Translations under genes and position numbers: made by a program
The notes under the pieces: generated by a model
Told to the model about the DNA's origin: nothing
Seen by the model: the letters and a program-made list of their open reading frames with translations, nothing else
Databases searched by the model: none
Shown here: positions 6,493 to 14,408 of the stretch, piece by piece
Position numbering within the stretch: position 1 is the first letter of the stretch
Layout of the letters: the number at the start of each line of letters is the position of its first letter
Assembly: GCA_944327425.1 (NCBI GenBank)
Contig: CALVHJ010000020.1
Span: forward strand, 1-16,338
From: an uncultured Bacilli bacterium
Lineage (GTDB): Bacteria; Bacillota_I; Bacilli_A; RF39; UBA660
Direction of reading: 5' to 3'
DNA length: 16,338 nucleotides

Positions 6493-7611
6493 ATGAAATT
6501 TACAATTGAAAAAAGTGTAATCTTAGAAGGATTAAGTAATGTAACAAGAGCCATATCAACCAAAAATGTCATACCAGTCTTAAATGGCATAAAATTTGAA
6601 TTAACCAATAATGGTTTATACTTAACTGCAAGTGATTCAGAATTAACTATCAAAGTATTAATAGAATCTAAAGACATTAAACAAGTAAGTAGTTTAGGTG
6701 GAATAATTATTCAAAGTAAATATATATTAGACATAGTAAGAAAAATGCCAAGTGATTTAATTAATTTTGAAGTTATTGATGGTCTAAAAATTAAAATATA
6801 TACTGAAAATAACCAATATAACTTAAATTGCCTAGATATAAACGACTATCCTGATGTAAGATTAGAAGAAAATAAAGATCCTATCATCATAAATGGTGAA
6901 GAATTTAAAACAATTATTAATCAAACCGTTTTCGCTATTTCAAATCAAGAATTAAGACCAATTTTAACAGGTGTCAATTTTAAATTTACTAAAGATGTTT
7001 TAGAAACAGTGGCAACTGATTCATATCGTTTAGCGAAAAAAAATATTAAGTTAAATGCTCCAGTTGAAAAAGATGTTGAAATTGTTATACCTGGTAAAAA
7101 TATTATGGAATTAGAACGTATCATAACTGATGATAACCCTTTAGAAATGCACATTTTCAACAATAAAGTTTTATTTAAATATAAAAACATAAATTTTCAA
7201 ACTAATCTTCTAAGTGGAAATTATCCTAATACTTCAAATTTAATTCCAAGTGAATTCTCTTATATAATTAAAGTAAATAAAAAAGAATTTAATGATGCGA
7301 TAGATCGAGCAGCCTTGCTTACTCAAGGAAAAGACAAAAATATTGTCAAAATGACTCTAGATAACACTAAAATGATAATTAATTCATATGCCTCAGAAAT
7401 TGGTAAAGTAGAAGAACAATTAAAAGTTGAGACAAACAACTTAGAGCATCTAGAAATATCTTTTTCTTCTAAATATATGTTAGAAGCCATAAAAACATTA
7501 CAAGAAGATGAAATTTTATTATTACTAAATGGTGATGTAAAACCTTTAATTATCAAATCTTTAACTGATGAATCACTAATTCAACTAATTCTTCCAATTA
7601 AGACCTATTAA
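6493..7611 (+). CDS. dnaN: DNA polymerase III beta subunit (sliding clamp)
   Basis: The ring-shaped clamp that holds polymerase III and repair enzymes on DNA. 372 residues, the usual length, with three clamp folds. Typical stretches are 'NVIPVLNGIKFEL' near the start, 'ISNQELRPILTGV' opening domain II, 'VATDSYRLA' in mid-protein and the C-terminal 'LILPIKTY' (family 'LPxRxY'). I start at ATG 6493 because GAAGGA lies 6 bases upstream; ATG 6487 touches that site. It follows dnaA by 146 bases with its own promoter. A 7-bp inverted repeat (7600-7606/7618-7624) overlaps the stop codon region. Confidence 0.96.
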   Translation: MKFTIEKSVILEGLSNVTRAISTKNVIPVLNGIKFELTNNGLYLTASDSELTIKVLIESKDIKQVSSLGGIIIQSKYILDIVRKMPSDLINFEVIDGLKIKIYTENNQYNLNCLDINDYPDVRLEENKDPIIINGEEFKTIINQTVFAISNQELRPILTGVNFKFTKDVLETVATDSYRLAKKNIKLNAPVEKDVEIVIPGKNIMELERIITDDNPLEMHIFNNKVLFKYKNINFQTNLLSGNYPNTSNLIPSEFSYIIKVNKKEFNDAIDRAALLTQGKDKNIVKMTLDNTKMIINSYASEIGKVEEQLKVETNNLEHLEISFSSKYMLEAIKTLQEDEILLLLNGDVKPLIIKSLTDESLIQLILPIKTY

Positions 7612-7624
7612 TATTTTAGGTCTT
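7600..7624 (+). repeat. Inverted repeat at the dnaN end
   Basis: AAGACCT (7600-7606) pairs with AGGTCTT (7618-7624) around 11 bases that contain the TAA stop and TTTT. No T-run follows, so it is at best a weak terminator or an mRNA 3'-end hairpin. Confidence 0.4.
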
Positions 7625-7640
7625 GACACCATTCGACATC

Positions 7641-7665
7641 AAAACCCCATTTTATGTGATATAAC
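7641..7665 (+). promoter_or_regulatory. comK-like gene promoter with an AT-box
   Basis: An extended -10, TGATATAAC (7657-7665), lies 24 bases before the start codon. Just upstream is AAAA-CCCCA-TTTT (7641-7653), which fits the ComK half-site AAAAN5TTTT. I see no second half-site at the usual 8, 18 or 31 base spacings, and such a motif is not rare in AT-rich DNA. TTGACA at 7623-7628 is too far away to be its -35. Confidence 0.35.
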
Positions 7666-7688
7666 ATTACATGAAAGGGGGCATAGGT

Positions 7689-8144
7689 ATGCCGTATATA
7701 ATAAAAGAAAAAACATTAGCCATTTTACCATTTAATAAAGGAAGTATAATATATGAATATTATAGTGAACCTATTAAAAGTAATGACTGCCCATATCAAA
7801 TAATCAATATTAATTGTTATTTAAATAACTCAAGTTTAGAAGGAAGACAAAAAGCAAGTAGTTATTTAATAGGAACAATTTATAAACCGCCAATTGTGTT
7901 AGATGAAACCAAAAATATTATTATAATCCCCACCCATTCTGCTAATAACAAAGCCTGTTGCTGGGTAGTTCTAAATAATATATTAAATTATCACTCTAAA
8001 AACAATAATAAGACAATTATTGAATTTAAAAACAACCAAAAATTAGAAATTAATATTAATTATCAAAAATTCGATAAGCAAGTACTTAGAGCAACCAGAC
8101 TAGAATCAGCTTTAAGAGGCAGAAATCATAAAAAATACCTTTAA
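7689..8144 (+). CDS. comK: ComK-family competence transcription factor
   Basis: Recognised by the ComK pattern: 'ETLAILPF'-like opening (here 'KTLAILPFNKGS'), 'EGRQKASSYLIG', 'YKPPIVLDE', 'IIIIPTHS', a tryptophan after a cysteine pair (C90, C91, W92), and 'INYQKFDKQVLRATRLESAL' near the end. ComK in Bacillus is the master activator of DNA-uptake genes and binds AT-boxes in the minor groove. At 151 residues it lacks roughly the last 40 of Bacillus ComK (192), the part that includes the MecA/ClpC recognition tail, so control of stability may differ. I start at ATG 7689 because GGGGG lies 7-8 bases upstream; ATG 7671 precedes that site. It takes the place of yaaA between dnaN and recF. Activity as a competence regulator is inferred from the family. 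Confidence 0.85.
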   Translation: MPYIIKEKTLAILPFNKGSIIYEYYSEPIKSNDCPYQIININCYLNNSSLEGRQKASSYLIGTIYKPPIVLDETKNIIIIPTHSANNKACCWVVLNNILNYHSKNNNKTIIEFKNNQKLEININYQKFDKQVLRATRLESALRGRNHKKYL

Positions 8145-8163
8145 AAAGGTCTTTTTTTATGAT
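8125..8163 (+). terminator. Terminator after comK
   Basis: Inner stem ACCTT/AAGGT (8137-8141/8146-8150), then C and T7. The outer arms ATCATAAAAAA (8125-8135) and TTTTTTATGAT (8153-8163) extend it, so it could work in both directions. The TAA stop (8142-8144) is in the loop. Its right edge overlaps the recF -10. Confidence 0.75.
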
Positions 8164-8168
8164 ATAAT
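8160..8168 (+). promoter_or_regulatory. recF-gyrB-gyrA promoter (extended -10)
   Basis: TGATATAAT is a perfect extended -10; no -35 is visible. The predicted start near 8175 gives a 60-base leader containing GGTATA/TATACC (8176-8181/8192-8197) and a run of five T (8203-8207), a possible weak attenuator. Confidence 0.6.
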
Positions 8169-8234
8169 ATTTATAGGTATAGGAGTACGATTATACCATT
8201 AATTTTTAAATATCAACAAAGTAGGGGCTAAAAA

Positions 8235-9323
8235 ATGCAAATCAGTAGTTTAAAATTATTAAATTTTCGTAATTATGAATCATTAGAATTGAAATTCTCA
8301 CCTAAAGTTAATTTAATCTATGGCAAAAATGGCATGGGTAAGACTAATATTGTAGAAGCAATTTACGTGTTAGGCCTAACTAAAACATTTCGCTCTAATA
8401 ATGATGACATTGTAATTAAAAAAGGTAAAAACATCGCTAAAATTGAAGGAACAATTAAAGATAAAATTCTAAATAATTACAAAATCATAATAAGTAATGC
8501 TGGTAAAAGAATTAAAATTGATAATAACAAAATAGGGAAAGTAAGTGATTATATTACCAAAGTTAATATAATTTTATTTAACCCAGATGATTTAAAAATG
8601 ATTAAAGACACGCCTAGCATCAGAAGAAAAATGTTAAATATTGAAATATCAGGTATAAATAGTGATTATCTTGTTTTATTAACCACTTATAACAAAGTTT
8701 TAAAACAAAGAAATGCTTATTTAAAAGCCTTAAGTAAAAAAAATAACTATGATCTATCATTTTTAAATATTCTAACTGAACAACTAGTAGACATCGGCTT
8801 AAAAATAATGTTGATAAGAGAGGAATTTATTAACAATATCAATTCTTATATCAGTGATATTTACTATGAAATAACTCACAAAGGAACATTGAAAGTTGTC
8901 TACAAAAGCGAATTTATGGGTAAACAAAAAGAAACAATTCTAAAAATGTTTGCCAAGAATATTTCCCGGGAAATATTTTTAGGTAAAACTATTTTCGGTA
9001 TTCAACATGATGATTTAGAATTTAAAATAGACAAAGAAATAGTTAAAGAGTTTTCCTCAGTAGGCGAACAAAAAAATAGCATTATCTCTTTTAAATTAGC
9101 TGAGATCAAAAATATTGAGGCTAAACTAGAGAAAAAACCAATTTTAATTCTTGATGATTTATTTAGTGAGTTAGACGAAGAAAAAATTAACAATATTTTA
9201 AACATAATAGACAAAGATTTACAAACATTTATTACGACTACTGAAATAACCAAAGTTGATAAAAAAATTTTAGAAAGTGCCAAGATATTTCATGTAATTG
9301 ATGGCATTGTAAAGGAGGAGTAA
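8235..9323 (+). CDS. recF: DNA replication and repair protein RecF
   Basis: An SMC-like ATPase that, with RecO and RecR, loads RecA at gaps. 362 residues. Walker A 'GKNGMGKT' at 30-37, family start 'LKLLNFRNYESLEL', signature 'SVGEQKNSIISFKLAE' at about 275-290 (usual 'SxGQQR'), and Walker B 'ILILDDLFSELDE' with D307 and D308. The GEQKN form departs slightly from the GQQR norm. An exact Noc-type site (8961-8974) lies in the gene at residues 243-247 (I-S-R-E-I). AGGGGC precedes ATG by 7 bases. The stop is 2 bases before gyrB ATG and the gyrB ribosome binding site is inside recF, so the genes are coupled. Confidence 0.96.
   Translation: MQISSLKLLNFRNYESLELKFSPKVNLIYGKNGMGKTNIVEAIYVLGLTKTFRSNNDDIVIKKGKNIAKIEGTIKDKILNNYKIIISNAGKRIKIDNNKIGKVSDYITKVNIILFNPDDLKMIKDTPSIRRKMLNIEISGINSDYLVLLTTYNKVLKQRNAYLKALSKKNNYDLSFLNILTEQLVDIGLKIMLIREEFINNINSYISDIYYEITHKGTLKVVYKSEFMGKQKETILKMFAKNISREIFLGKTIFGIQHDDLEFKIDKEIVKEFSSVGEQKNSIISFKLAEIKNIEAKLEKKPILILDDLFSELDEEKINNILNIIDKDLQTFITTTEITKVDKKILESAKIFHVIDGIVKEE
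8958..8977. promoter_or_regulatory. Noc-binding site (NBS) inside recF
   Basis: 8961-8974 is exactly ATTTCCCGGGAAAT, the Noc site of Bacillus; the palindrome extends to 20 bp with AAT/ATT flanks. It sits in frame as ATT TCC CGG GAA AT. Confidence 0.85.
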
Positions 9324-9325
9324 AT

Positions 9326-11239
9326 ATGTCAAATGAATATTCAGATAGTGATATTCAAGTACTAGAAGGTCTAGAAGCCGTAAGAAAACGTCCAGGAATG
9401 TATATTGGATCTACTAGTGAAAAAGGACTTCATCATCTTGTTTGGGAAATTGTTGATAATGCAGTTGATGAAGCTCTAGCAGGATTCTGTGATGATATAG
9501 AAGTAGTTATTCATAAAGATAATTCTGTATCTGTAAGAGATGATGGACGTGGTATGCCAGTTGGTATTAATGCCAAAACTGGACTTTCAACAATAGAAAC
9601 AATTTTTACCGTTTTACATGCTGGTGGTAAATTTGGTGGAGGCGGCTATAAAGTAAGTGGTGGACTTCATGGTGTCGGAGCAAGCGTTGTTAATGCCTTA
9701 TCTAGCTGGCTAGAAGTAAGAGTTTATCGTGAAGGTGAAGTTCATTATCAAAGATTTGAAAATGGCGGTCATCCCGTAGCACCGATGAAAGTAACTGAAA
9801 AATGTGCTCAGGATCGAACTGGAACAACGGTAACTTTTAAAGCTGATCCCACAATTTTTAAAGAAACAACTGAATACAACTATGATATTTTGTCTAACCG
9901 TTTAAGAGAATTAGCTTTTTTAAATAAAGGCTTACGAATCATGTTAATTGATGAACGTGGTGATGGAAAAAAGGAAACATTTTGCTATAATGGAGGAATT
10001 ATCGAATATGTTGCTATGTTAAATAAAAACAAACAACCACTTCACGAAGATATTATTTATGTTGATGGCGAAGAAAATGGTATTAGCATTGAAGTAGCCA
10101 TGCAATATAATGACTCATATAATTCCAGTCTTTATTCATTTACTAATAATATTAATACTTATGAAGGCGGTACCCATGAAGATGGTGTAAAATTTGCTTT
10201 AACAAAAATTATTAATAATTATGCTAAAAAAAGTAAAATGTTAAAAGACAACGAAGATTCCCTAACCGGCGATGACTGTCGAGAAGGTTTAGCAATGATT
10301 ATTTCTTGTAAACATCCTGATCCTCAATTCGAAGGTCAAACCAAGACAAAATTAGGAAATAGTGAAGTAAGAAAAATAGCTAGTGACATCTTTAGTGAAG
10401 GCTTTGACCGTTATTTAATGGAAAATCCCGCTGTTGCTAAAGCCATTATCGAAAAATGTATGACAGCTTCTCGTGCTCGTATAGCCGCCAAAAAAGCTCG
10501 GGAAATGACACGTCGCAAAGGAGATTTAGATGTAACTAATTTCTTTGGTAAATTAGCTGACTGCAAAAGCAAGGATGCCTCAGTTAGTGAAATTTTTTTA
10601 GTCGAGGGAGATTCAGCCGGTGGATCAGCGATCAAAGGAAGAGACAGCATGACTCAAGCCATACTTCCTCTTCGTGGTAAGATCTTGAATGTTGAAAAAG
10701 CTCGTTTAGATCGTGCTTTATCAAATGAAGAAATACGAACAATTATCACTGCCTTTGGAACAGGCATCGGGGAAGATTTTAATTTAGATAAGCTAAGATA
10801 TAACAAAATAATCATTATGACCGATGCCGATGTCGATGGTTCACATATTCGAGTACTACTTTTAACGCTATTTTACCGCTTTTTTAAACCAATTGTGGAG
10901 GCTGGCCATGTTTATGCTGCTCAACCACCATTATTCGTCATAAAACACGGAAAAACGATTAAATACGTCTTAAATCAACAAGAACTTAATGATTATTTAG
11001 CTACTTTATCACCAAACACTAAATATGAAATAGCTCGTATGAAAGGTTTAGGTGAAATGAATGCTGAAGAATTAAATGAAACAACAATGGATATAAATAA
11101 ACGCATATTAAGGCAAATAACCGTTGATGATGCTATCGCCGCCGATGAAATATTTTCCAAATTAATGGGTGAAGAAGTAGAACCACGCCGTGAATTTATC
11201 GCTGAAAATGCATTGTATGCTAAAAATCTAGATTATTAA
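9326..11239 (+). CDS. gyrB: DNA gyrase subunit B
   Basis: The ATPase subunit of gyrase, which adds negative supercoils. 637 residues, typical of Gram-positive GyrB. GHKL ATPase domain: catalytic E41 and Mg-binding N45 in 'EIVDNAVDEA', 'DDGRGMPVG' at 72-80, 'GGLHGVGASVVNALS'. TOPRIM domain: 'EGDSAGGSA' with E427 and 'DADVDGSH' with D500, D502 and D504. The C-terminus 'PRREFIAENALYAKNLDY' is the normal GyrB end, which favours gyrB over parE. AAAGGAGG lies before ATG, within recF. It is followed by gyrA after 11 bases. Confidence 0.97.
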   Translation: MSNEYSDSDIQVLEGLEAVRKRPGMYIGSTSEKGLHHLVWEIVDNAVDEALAGFCDDIEVVIHKDNSVSVRDDGRGMPVGINAKTGLSTIETIFTVLHAGGKFGGGGYKVSGGLHGVGASVVNALSSWLEVRVYREGEVHYQRFENGGHPVAPMKVTEKCAQDRTGTTVTFKADPTIFKETTEYNYDILSNRLRELAFLNKGLRIMLIDERGDGKKETFCYNGGIIEYVAMLNKNKQPLHEDIIYVDGEENGISIEVAMQYNDSYNSSLYSFTNNINTYEGGTHEDGVKFALTKIINNYAKKSKMLKDNEDSLTGDDCREGLAMIISCKHPDPQFEGQTKTKLGNSEVRKIASDIFSEGFDRYLMENPAVAKAIIEKCMTASRARIAAKKAREMTRRKGDLDVTNFFGKLADCKSKDASVSEIFLVEGDSAGGSAIKGRDSMTQAILPLRGKILNVEKARLDRALSNEEIRTIITAFGTGIGEDFNLDKLRYNKIIIMTDADVDGSHIRVLLLTLFYRFFKPIVEAGHVYAAQPPLFVIKHGKTIKYVLNQQELNDYLATLSPNTKYEIARMKGLGEMNAEELNETTMDINKRILRQITVDDAIAADEIFSKLMGEEVEPRREFIAENALYAKNLDY

Positions 11240-11250
11240 GGAGGGTTTAT

Positions 11251-13698
11251 ATGGACAGATTAGAACAAAATAATATTGTTACCGAAATAAAAGACTCATT
11301 TTTAGAATATTCCATGAGTGTTATTATATCTCGTGCCTTGCCTGATTTAAGAGATGGTCTTAAACCGGTTCATCGAAGAATACTTTATGATATGCTTCAA
11401 AATGGCTTAACTCCCGATAAACAATATCGTAAATCAGCTACAATTGTTGGTGATGTAATGGGTAAATACCATCCCCATGGTGATTCAAGTATTTATGAAG
11501 CAATGGTTCGGATGGCTCAAGATTTTAACTATCGTTATATGCTTGTAGACGGTCATGGTAACTTTGGTAATATTGAAGGATATGGTGCCGCTGCCTACCG
11601 TTATACCGAAGCCAAACTATCAAAAATATCTATGGAATTACTAAGAGATATCAACAAAAATACAGTAAATTTCTTACCAAACTATGATGAAACAACGAAA
11701 GAACCAGAAGTTCTTCCTTCAAGATTTCCTAATATTTTAGTAAATGGAACAATGGGTATAGCAGTAGGTATGGCAACTAATATCCCACCTCATAATTTAG
11801 GTGAAGTAATAGATGGATGTATTGCTTATATTGATAATCCAGATATTGATACTGCTGGCCTTATGCAGTATATCAAAGGTCCTGATTTTCCCACTGGTGC
11901 TTTAATTTTAGGTAATAGTGGTATTAAAAAAGCCTATGAAACTGGACGCGGAAGCATTACCATAAGAAGCCGTGCTCATATTGAGGAAAAGAATGGTAGA
12001 CAATACATCATTGTTGATGAAGTGCCTTATGGCGTAAATACTCTAGAACTAAAAAACAAAGTAGCAGAACTTGTACATAATAAAGTTTTAGAAGGTATTA
12101 CCGATTATCATGCTGATTTAAAAGATGGTATCAAAATTACTATCACCTTAAAAAAAGATGCTAATGCTCAGGTAATTCTAAATAAATTATATAAACACAC
12201 AGCATTTCAAACCACATTTGGTATCATTTTCTTAATGTTAGATAATGGTGTTCCAAAAACTTTAGGTTTAAAAGATATTATTTCTAAATATATTGATTAT
12301 CAAAAAGAAGTAATTATTAGAAGAACACAATTTGATTTAGATAAAGCTGAAAAAAGAGTTCATATTTTAGAAGGTTTAAAAATAGCTTTAGATCATATTG
12401 ATGCCGTAATTAAGTTAATTAGAGCTTCCGCATCCGATGAAGAAGCAAAACTTGGCTTAATGACAAACTTTAATTTAAGTGATGTTCAAGCTGAAGCAAT
12501 ACTTGAAATGCGTTTAAGAAGATTAACAGGTTTAGAAAGAGATAAAATAGAAGAAGAATTAAACGAATTATTAAAATTAATTGATGAATTAAGAGGAATA
12601 CTCGCATCTGAAGAAAAAATATTAAATATTATCAAAGAAGAATTATTAGAAATTAAAGAAAAATATGGCGATAAACGTCGTACAGATATTGATATGACTG
12701 CTATAGAATATATTGAAGATGAATCGCTTATACCTGAAGAAAATGTCTTAATAAGTATGACTAATAAAGGTTACATTAAAAGAACCACTTCTGATACATT
12801 TAAAGCTCAAAAACGTGGTGGAATGGGCATTAAAGGTATGAGCACTAATGACGAAGACTTTGTAGAAGAAATAATTAATATCTCATCACATGATCACGTT
12901 CTATTCTTTACAAATAAAGGAAAAGTTTATCGGATTAAAGGCTATGAAATTCCAGAATTTAATCGTCAATCAAAAGGCTTACCAATTATAAATTTATTAC
13001 CTATTGAAAAAGATGAAACTATTAGTAGTATTCTTGGTATAAATGCCAAAGAAGATACCAAATATTTATTGTTTGTAACTAAAAAAGGCTTAGTAAAAAA
13101 GACTTTAATAGATGAATTTTCAAACATACGTACGTCTGGAAAAATATGCATAAATTTAAAAGATAATGATGAATTACTTGCGGTAAAACGTACAAATGGC
13201 AGTAACTATATACTACTAGGAAGTGAAACCGGACGAATGGTTAAATTTAAAGAAGATAAGATAAGAGCCATGGGTAGAACAGCTAGTGGAGTTAAAGGTA
13301 TAAATTTAGATGGTAGTAAATGTGTATGTGCTGAAGTAGTAAATGAAGATGATAAAATATTGTTAGTAACTGAAAAAGGATATGGAAAAAAGACTTTAGT
13401 AAGCGATTTTAGAGAAACAAGCCGTGGTAGTAAAGGTGTAAAAGCTTTAAATATCACTGATAAAAATGGTAATATTGCCGCTGTTAAAGTTGTAGATGAA
13501 AATAAAGAGTTAGTAATTATGACTAACACCGGAACAACAATGCGTATGACCTTAGATCAAATTAATACTTTAGGAAGAGTTACTCAAGGTGTAAGACTAA
13601 TTCATTTAAAAGATGGACAATATGTTACTACAATAAGTTTAGTTGAAAAAAATGAAGATGAATTAGATGAAGATCTAACATCTGAGAAAACTGATTAA
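11251..13698 (+). CDS. gyrA: DNA gyrase subunit A
   Basis: The DNA-cutting subunit of gyrase. 815 residues. Catalytic tyrosine Y118 in 'AAAYRYTEAKLS'; quinolone-determining segment 'HPHGDSSIYEAMVRMAQ' with S80 and E83 (the residues usual in sensitive Gram-positive enzymes); beta-pinwheel C-terminal domain from about 500, with the GyrA box near Q520 as 'QKRGGMGIKG' (consensus QRRGGRG), which separates it from ParC. Acidic tail 'EKNEDELDEDLTSEKTD'. TAAGGAGGG, overlapping the gyrB stop, is the ribosome binding site. It ends the recF-gyrB-gyrA unit at a clear terminator. Confidence 0.97.
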   Translation: MDRLEQNNIVTEIKDSFLEYSMSVIISRALPDLRDGLKPVHRRILYDMLQNGLTPDKQYRKSATIVGDVMGKYHPHGDSSIYEAMVRMAQDFNYRYMLVDGHGNFGNIEGYGAAAYRYTEAKLSKISMELLRDINKNTVNFLPNYDETTKEPEVLPSRFPNILVNGTMGIAVGMATNIPPHNLGEVIDGCIAYIDNPDIDTAGLMQYIKGPDFPTGALILGNSGIKKAYETGRGSITIRSRAHIEEKNGRQYIIVDEVPYGVNTLELKNKVAELVHNKVLEGITDYHADLKDGIKITITLKKDANAQVILNKLYKHTAFQTTFGIIFLMLDNGVPKTLGLKDIISKYIDYQKEVIIRRTQFDLDKAEKRVHILEGLKIALDHIDAVIKLIRASASDEEAKLGLMTNFNLSDVQAEAILEMRLRRLTGLERDKIEEELNELLKLIDELRGILASEEKILNIIKEELLEIKEKYGDKRRTDIDMTAIEYIEDESLIPEENVLISMTNKGYIKRTTSDTFKAQKRGGMGIKGMSTNDEDFVEEIINISSHDHVLFFTNKGKVYRIKGYEIPEFNRQSKGLPIINLLPIEKDETISSILGINAKEDTKYLLFVTKKGLVKKTLIDEFSNIRTSGKICINLKDNDELLAVKRTNGSNYILLGSETGRMVKFKEDKIRAMGRTASGVKGINLDGSKCVCAEVVNEDDKILLVTEKGYGKKTLVSDFRETSRGSKGVKALNITDKNGNIAAVKVVDENKELVIMTNTGTTMRMTLDQINTLGRVTQGVRLIHLKDGQYVTTISLVEKNEDELDEDLTSEKTD

Positions 13699-13702
13699 AA
13701 TT

Positions 13703-13732
13703 AGCCATTAGAAAATCTAATGGTTTTTTTTA
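13703..13732 (+). terminator. Terminator of the gyrase operon
   Basis: CCATTAG (13705-13711) pairs with CTAATGG (13717-13723) around AAAAT, then T8. It starts a few bases after the gyrA stop. Confidence 0.9.
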
Positions 13733-13927
13733 TGCTATTTTTTTGATAAATGTTAGAGAAATAAAAATGTTGGTAACTTAAAATATAGAAGAAAATTATT
13801 GATAATTTATTAAAAGGAGATTTTATATAATTTGTAAATGATTTATATCATTTTATATAATACTTTTGATAAATTGATGGATCATTTTGTAGTTTTATAC
13901 TTTAATTTTAAATAATTTAAATTTAAG

Positions 13928-13941
13928 GTTTCACGTGAAAC
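13928..13941. promoter_or_regulatory. parS: parS site 1
   Basis: GTTTCACGTGAAAC, the 14-bp core of TGTTTCACGTGAAACA; both outer bases differ from consensus (G and T). Confidence 0.8.
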
Positions 13942-13979
13942 TATACACTATATTTTAATAGTTTTAAAAAGCAAAAAAG

Positions 13980-13988
13980 TTATCCACA
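13980..13988 (+). promoter_or_regulatory. DnaA box next to parS site 2
   Basis: TTATCCACA, an exact DnaA box, one base away from parS site 2. It lies about 9 kb from the oriC cluster. Confidence 0.65.
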
Positions 13989-13989
13989 A

Positions 13990-14005
13990 TGTTTCACGTG
14001 AAACA
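13990..14005. promoter_or_regulatory. parS: parS site 2 (perfect consensus)
   Basis: TGTTTCACGTGAAACA, exact 16-bp parS; the palindrome extends to 20 bp (13988-14007). Confidence 0.92.
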
Positions 14006-14112
14006 TTATAGTAAAATTTGTAATTATAGAAGTTTTATTATAAATTATTTGATAAAAACATTTAAATTCAAAAAAATAATTCAGATATATTATCATGTTT
14101 TTTAAATAATAA

Positions 14113-14148
14113 AAAATATTAATTAAAATAAAAATATTAATTAAAATA
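14113..14148 (+). repeat. 18-bp direct repeat, two copies
   Basis: AAAATATTAATTAAAATA occurs twice without a gap (14113-14130, 14131-14148). It lies directly before the third parS site. It contains ATTAAT and is nearly pure A and T; an easily melted segment or slippage product are both possible. Confidence 0.7.
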
Positions 14149-14161
14149 AAGTTATTAACAA

Positions 14162-14177
14162 TGTTCCACGTGAAACA
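14162..14177. promoter_or_regulatory. parS: parS site 3
   Basis: TGTTCCACGTGAAACA, which fits the general TGTTNCACGTGAAACA. It is preceded at one base by TTATTAACA (14152-14160), a DnaA-box-like 9-mer. Confidence 0.88.
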
Positions 14178-14261
14178 TCTAAAATAATAAATTTAAATAC
14201 GAATATTTGAAAATTAAAAAATTATAATATGGTTAAATAATTAATAAAAAAGTTAAATTAA

Positions 14262-14277
14262 AGTTTCACGTGAAACA
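14262..14277. promoter_or_regulatory. parS: parS site 4
   Basis: AGTTTCACGTGAAACA, one mismatch at the first base. It lies just upstream of the ffs promoter. Confidence 0.85.
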
Positions 14278-14282
14278 TATAC

Positions 14283-14311
14283 TTGATTTTTTTGAAAAAA
14301 TATGCTAAATT
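14283..14311 (+). promoter_or_regulatory. ffs promoter
   Basis: TTGATT (14283-14288), 17 bases, then TAAATT (14306-14311) preceded by TGC as an extended -10. The predicted start near 14318 is the first base of the SRP RNA stem. Confidence 0.55.
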
Positions 14312-14316
14312 ATATA

Positions 14317-14390
14317 TGTGCAACAAATATATTGTAAACTGGTCAGGACCGGAAGGTAGCAGCCATATCAATCCCTATTTGTGTGCACTT
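14317..14390 (+). ncRNA. ffs: SRP RNA, small (4.5S) bacterial type
   Basis: The RNA of the signal recognition particle, which binds Ffh and guides nascent membrane proteins to the membrane. The apical domain is unmistakable: GGTCAGGACCGGAAGGTAGC (14341-14360) followed by AGCC, that is the GGAA tetraloop plus the conserved symmetric and asymmetric loops. The ends pair as a long rod: GTGC..ACAAATA at 14318-14328 with TATTTGTGTGCAC at 14376-14388. At about 70 nt it lacks the Alu domain found in Bacillus scRNA. T6 (14389-14394) after the stem is the terminator. It lies directly before tadA and dnaX, as ffs-like genes often do in Firmicutes. Confidence 0.95.
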
Positions 14391-14408
14391 TTTTAATGGG
14401 TGATAAAA

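Larger units (their letters stand above)
13733..14282. other. Gene-free AT-rich segment with parS cluster
   Basis: 550 bases without any coding frame, richer in A and T than the genes around it. It contains four ParB sites within 350 bases, one exact DnaA box, one DnaA-box-like 9-mer and an 18-bp direct repeat, each listed separately. This is the likely centromere for ParB spreading and SMC loading. I see no other gene or RNA in it. Confidence 0.75.

Noticed and set aside
14113..14148. 18-bp direct repeat as plasmid-type iterons or a CRISPR array
   Set aside because: Only two copies, no spacer, nearly pure A and T, and no replication or cas gene nearby.
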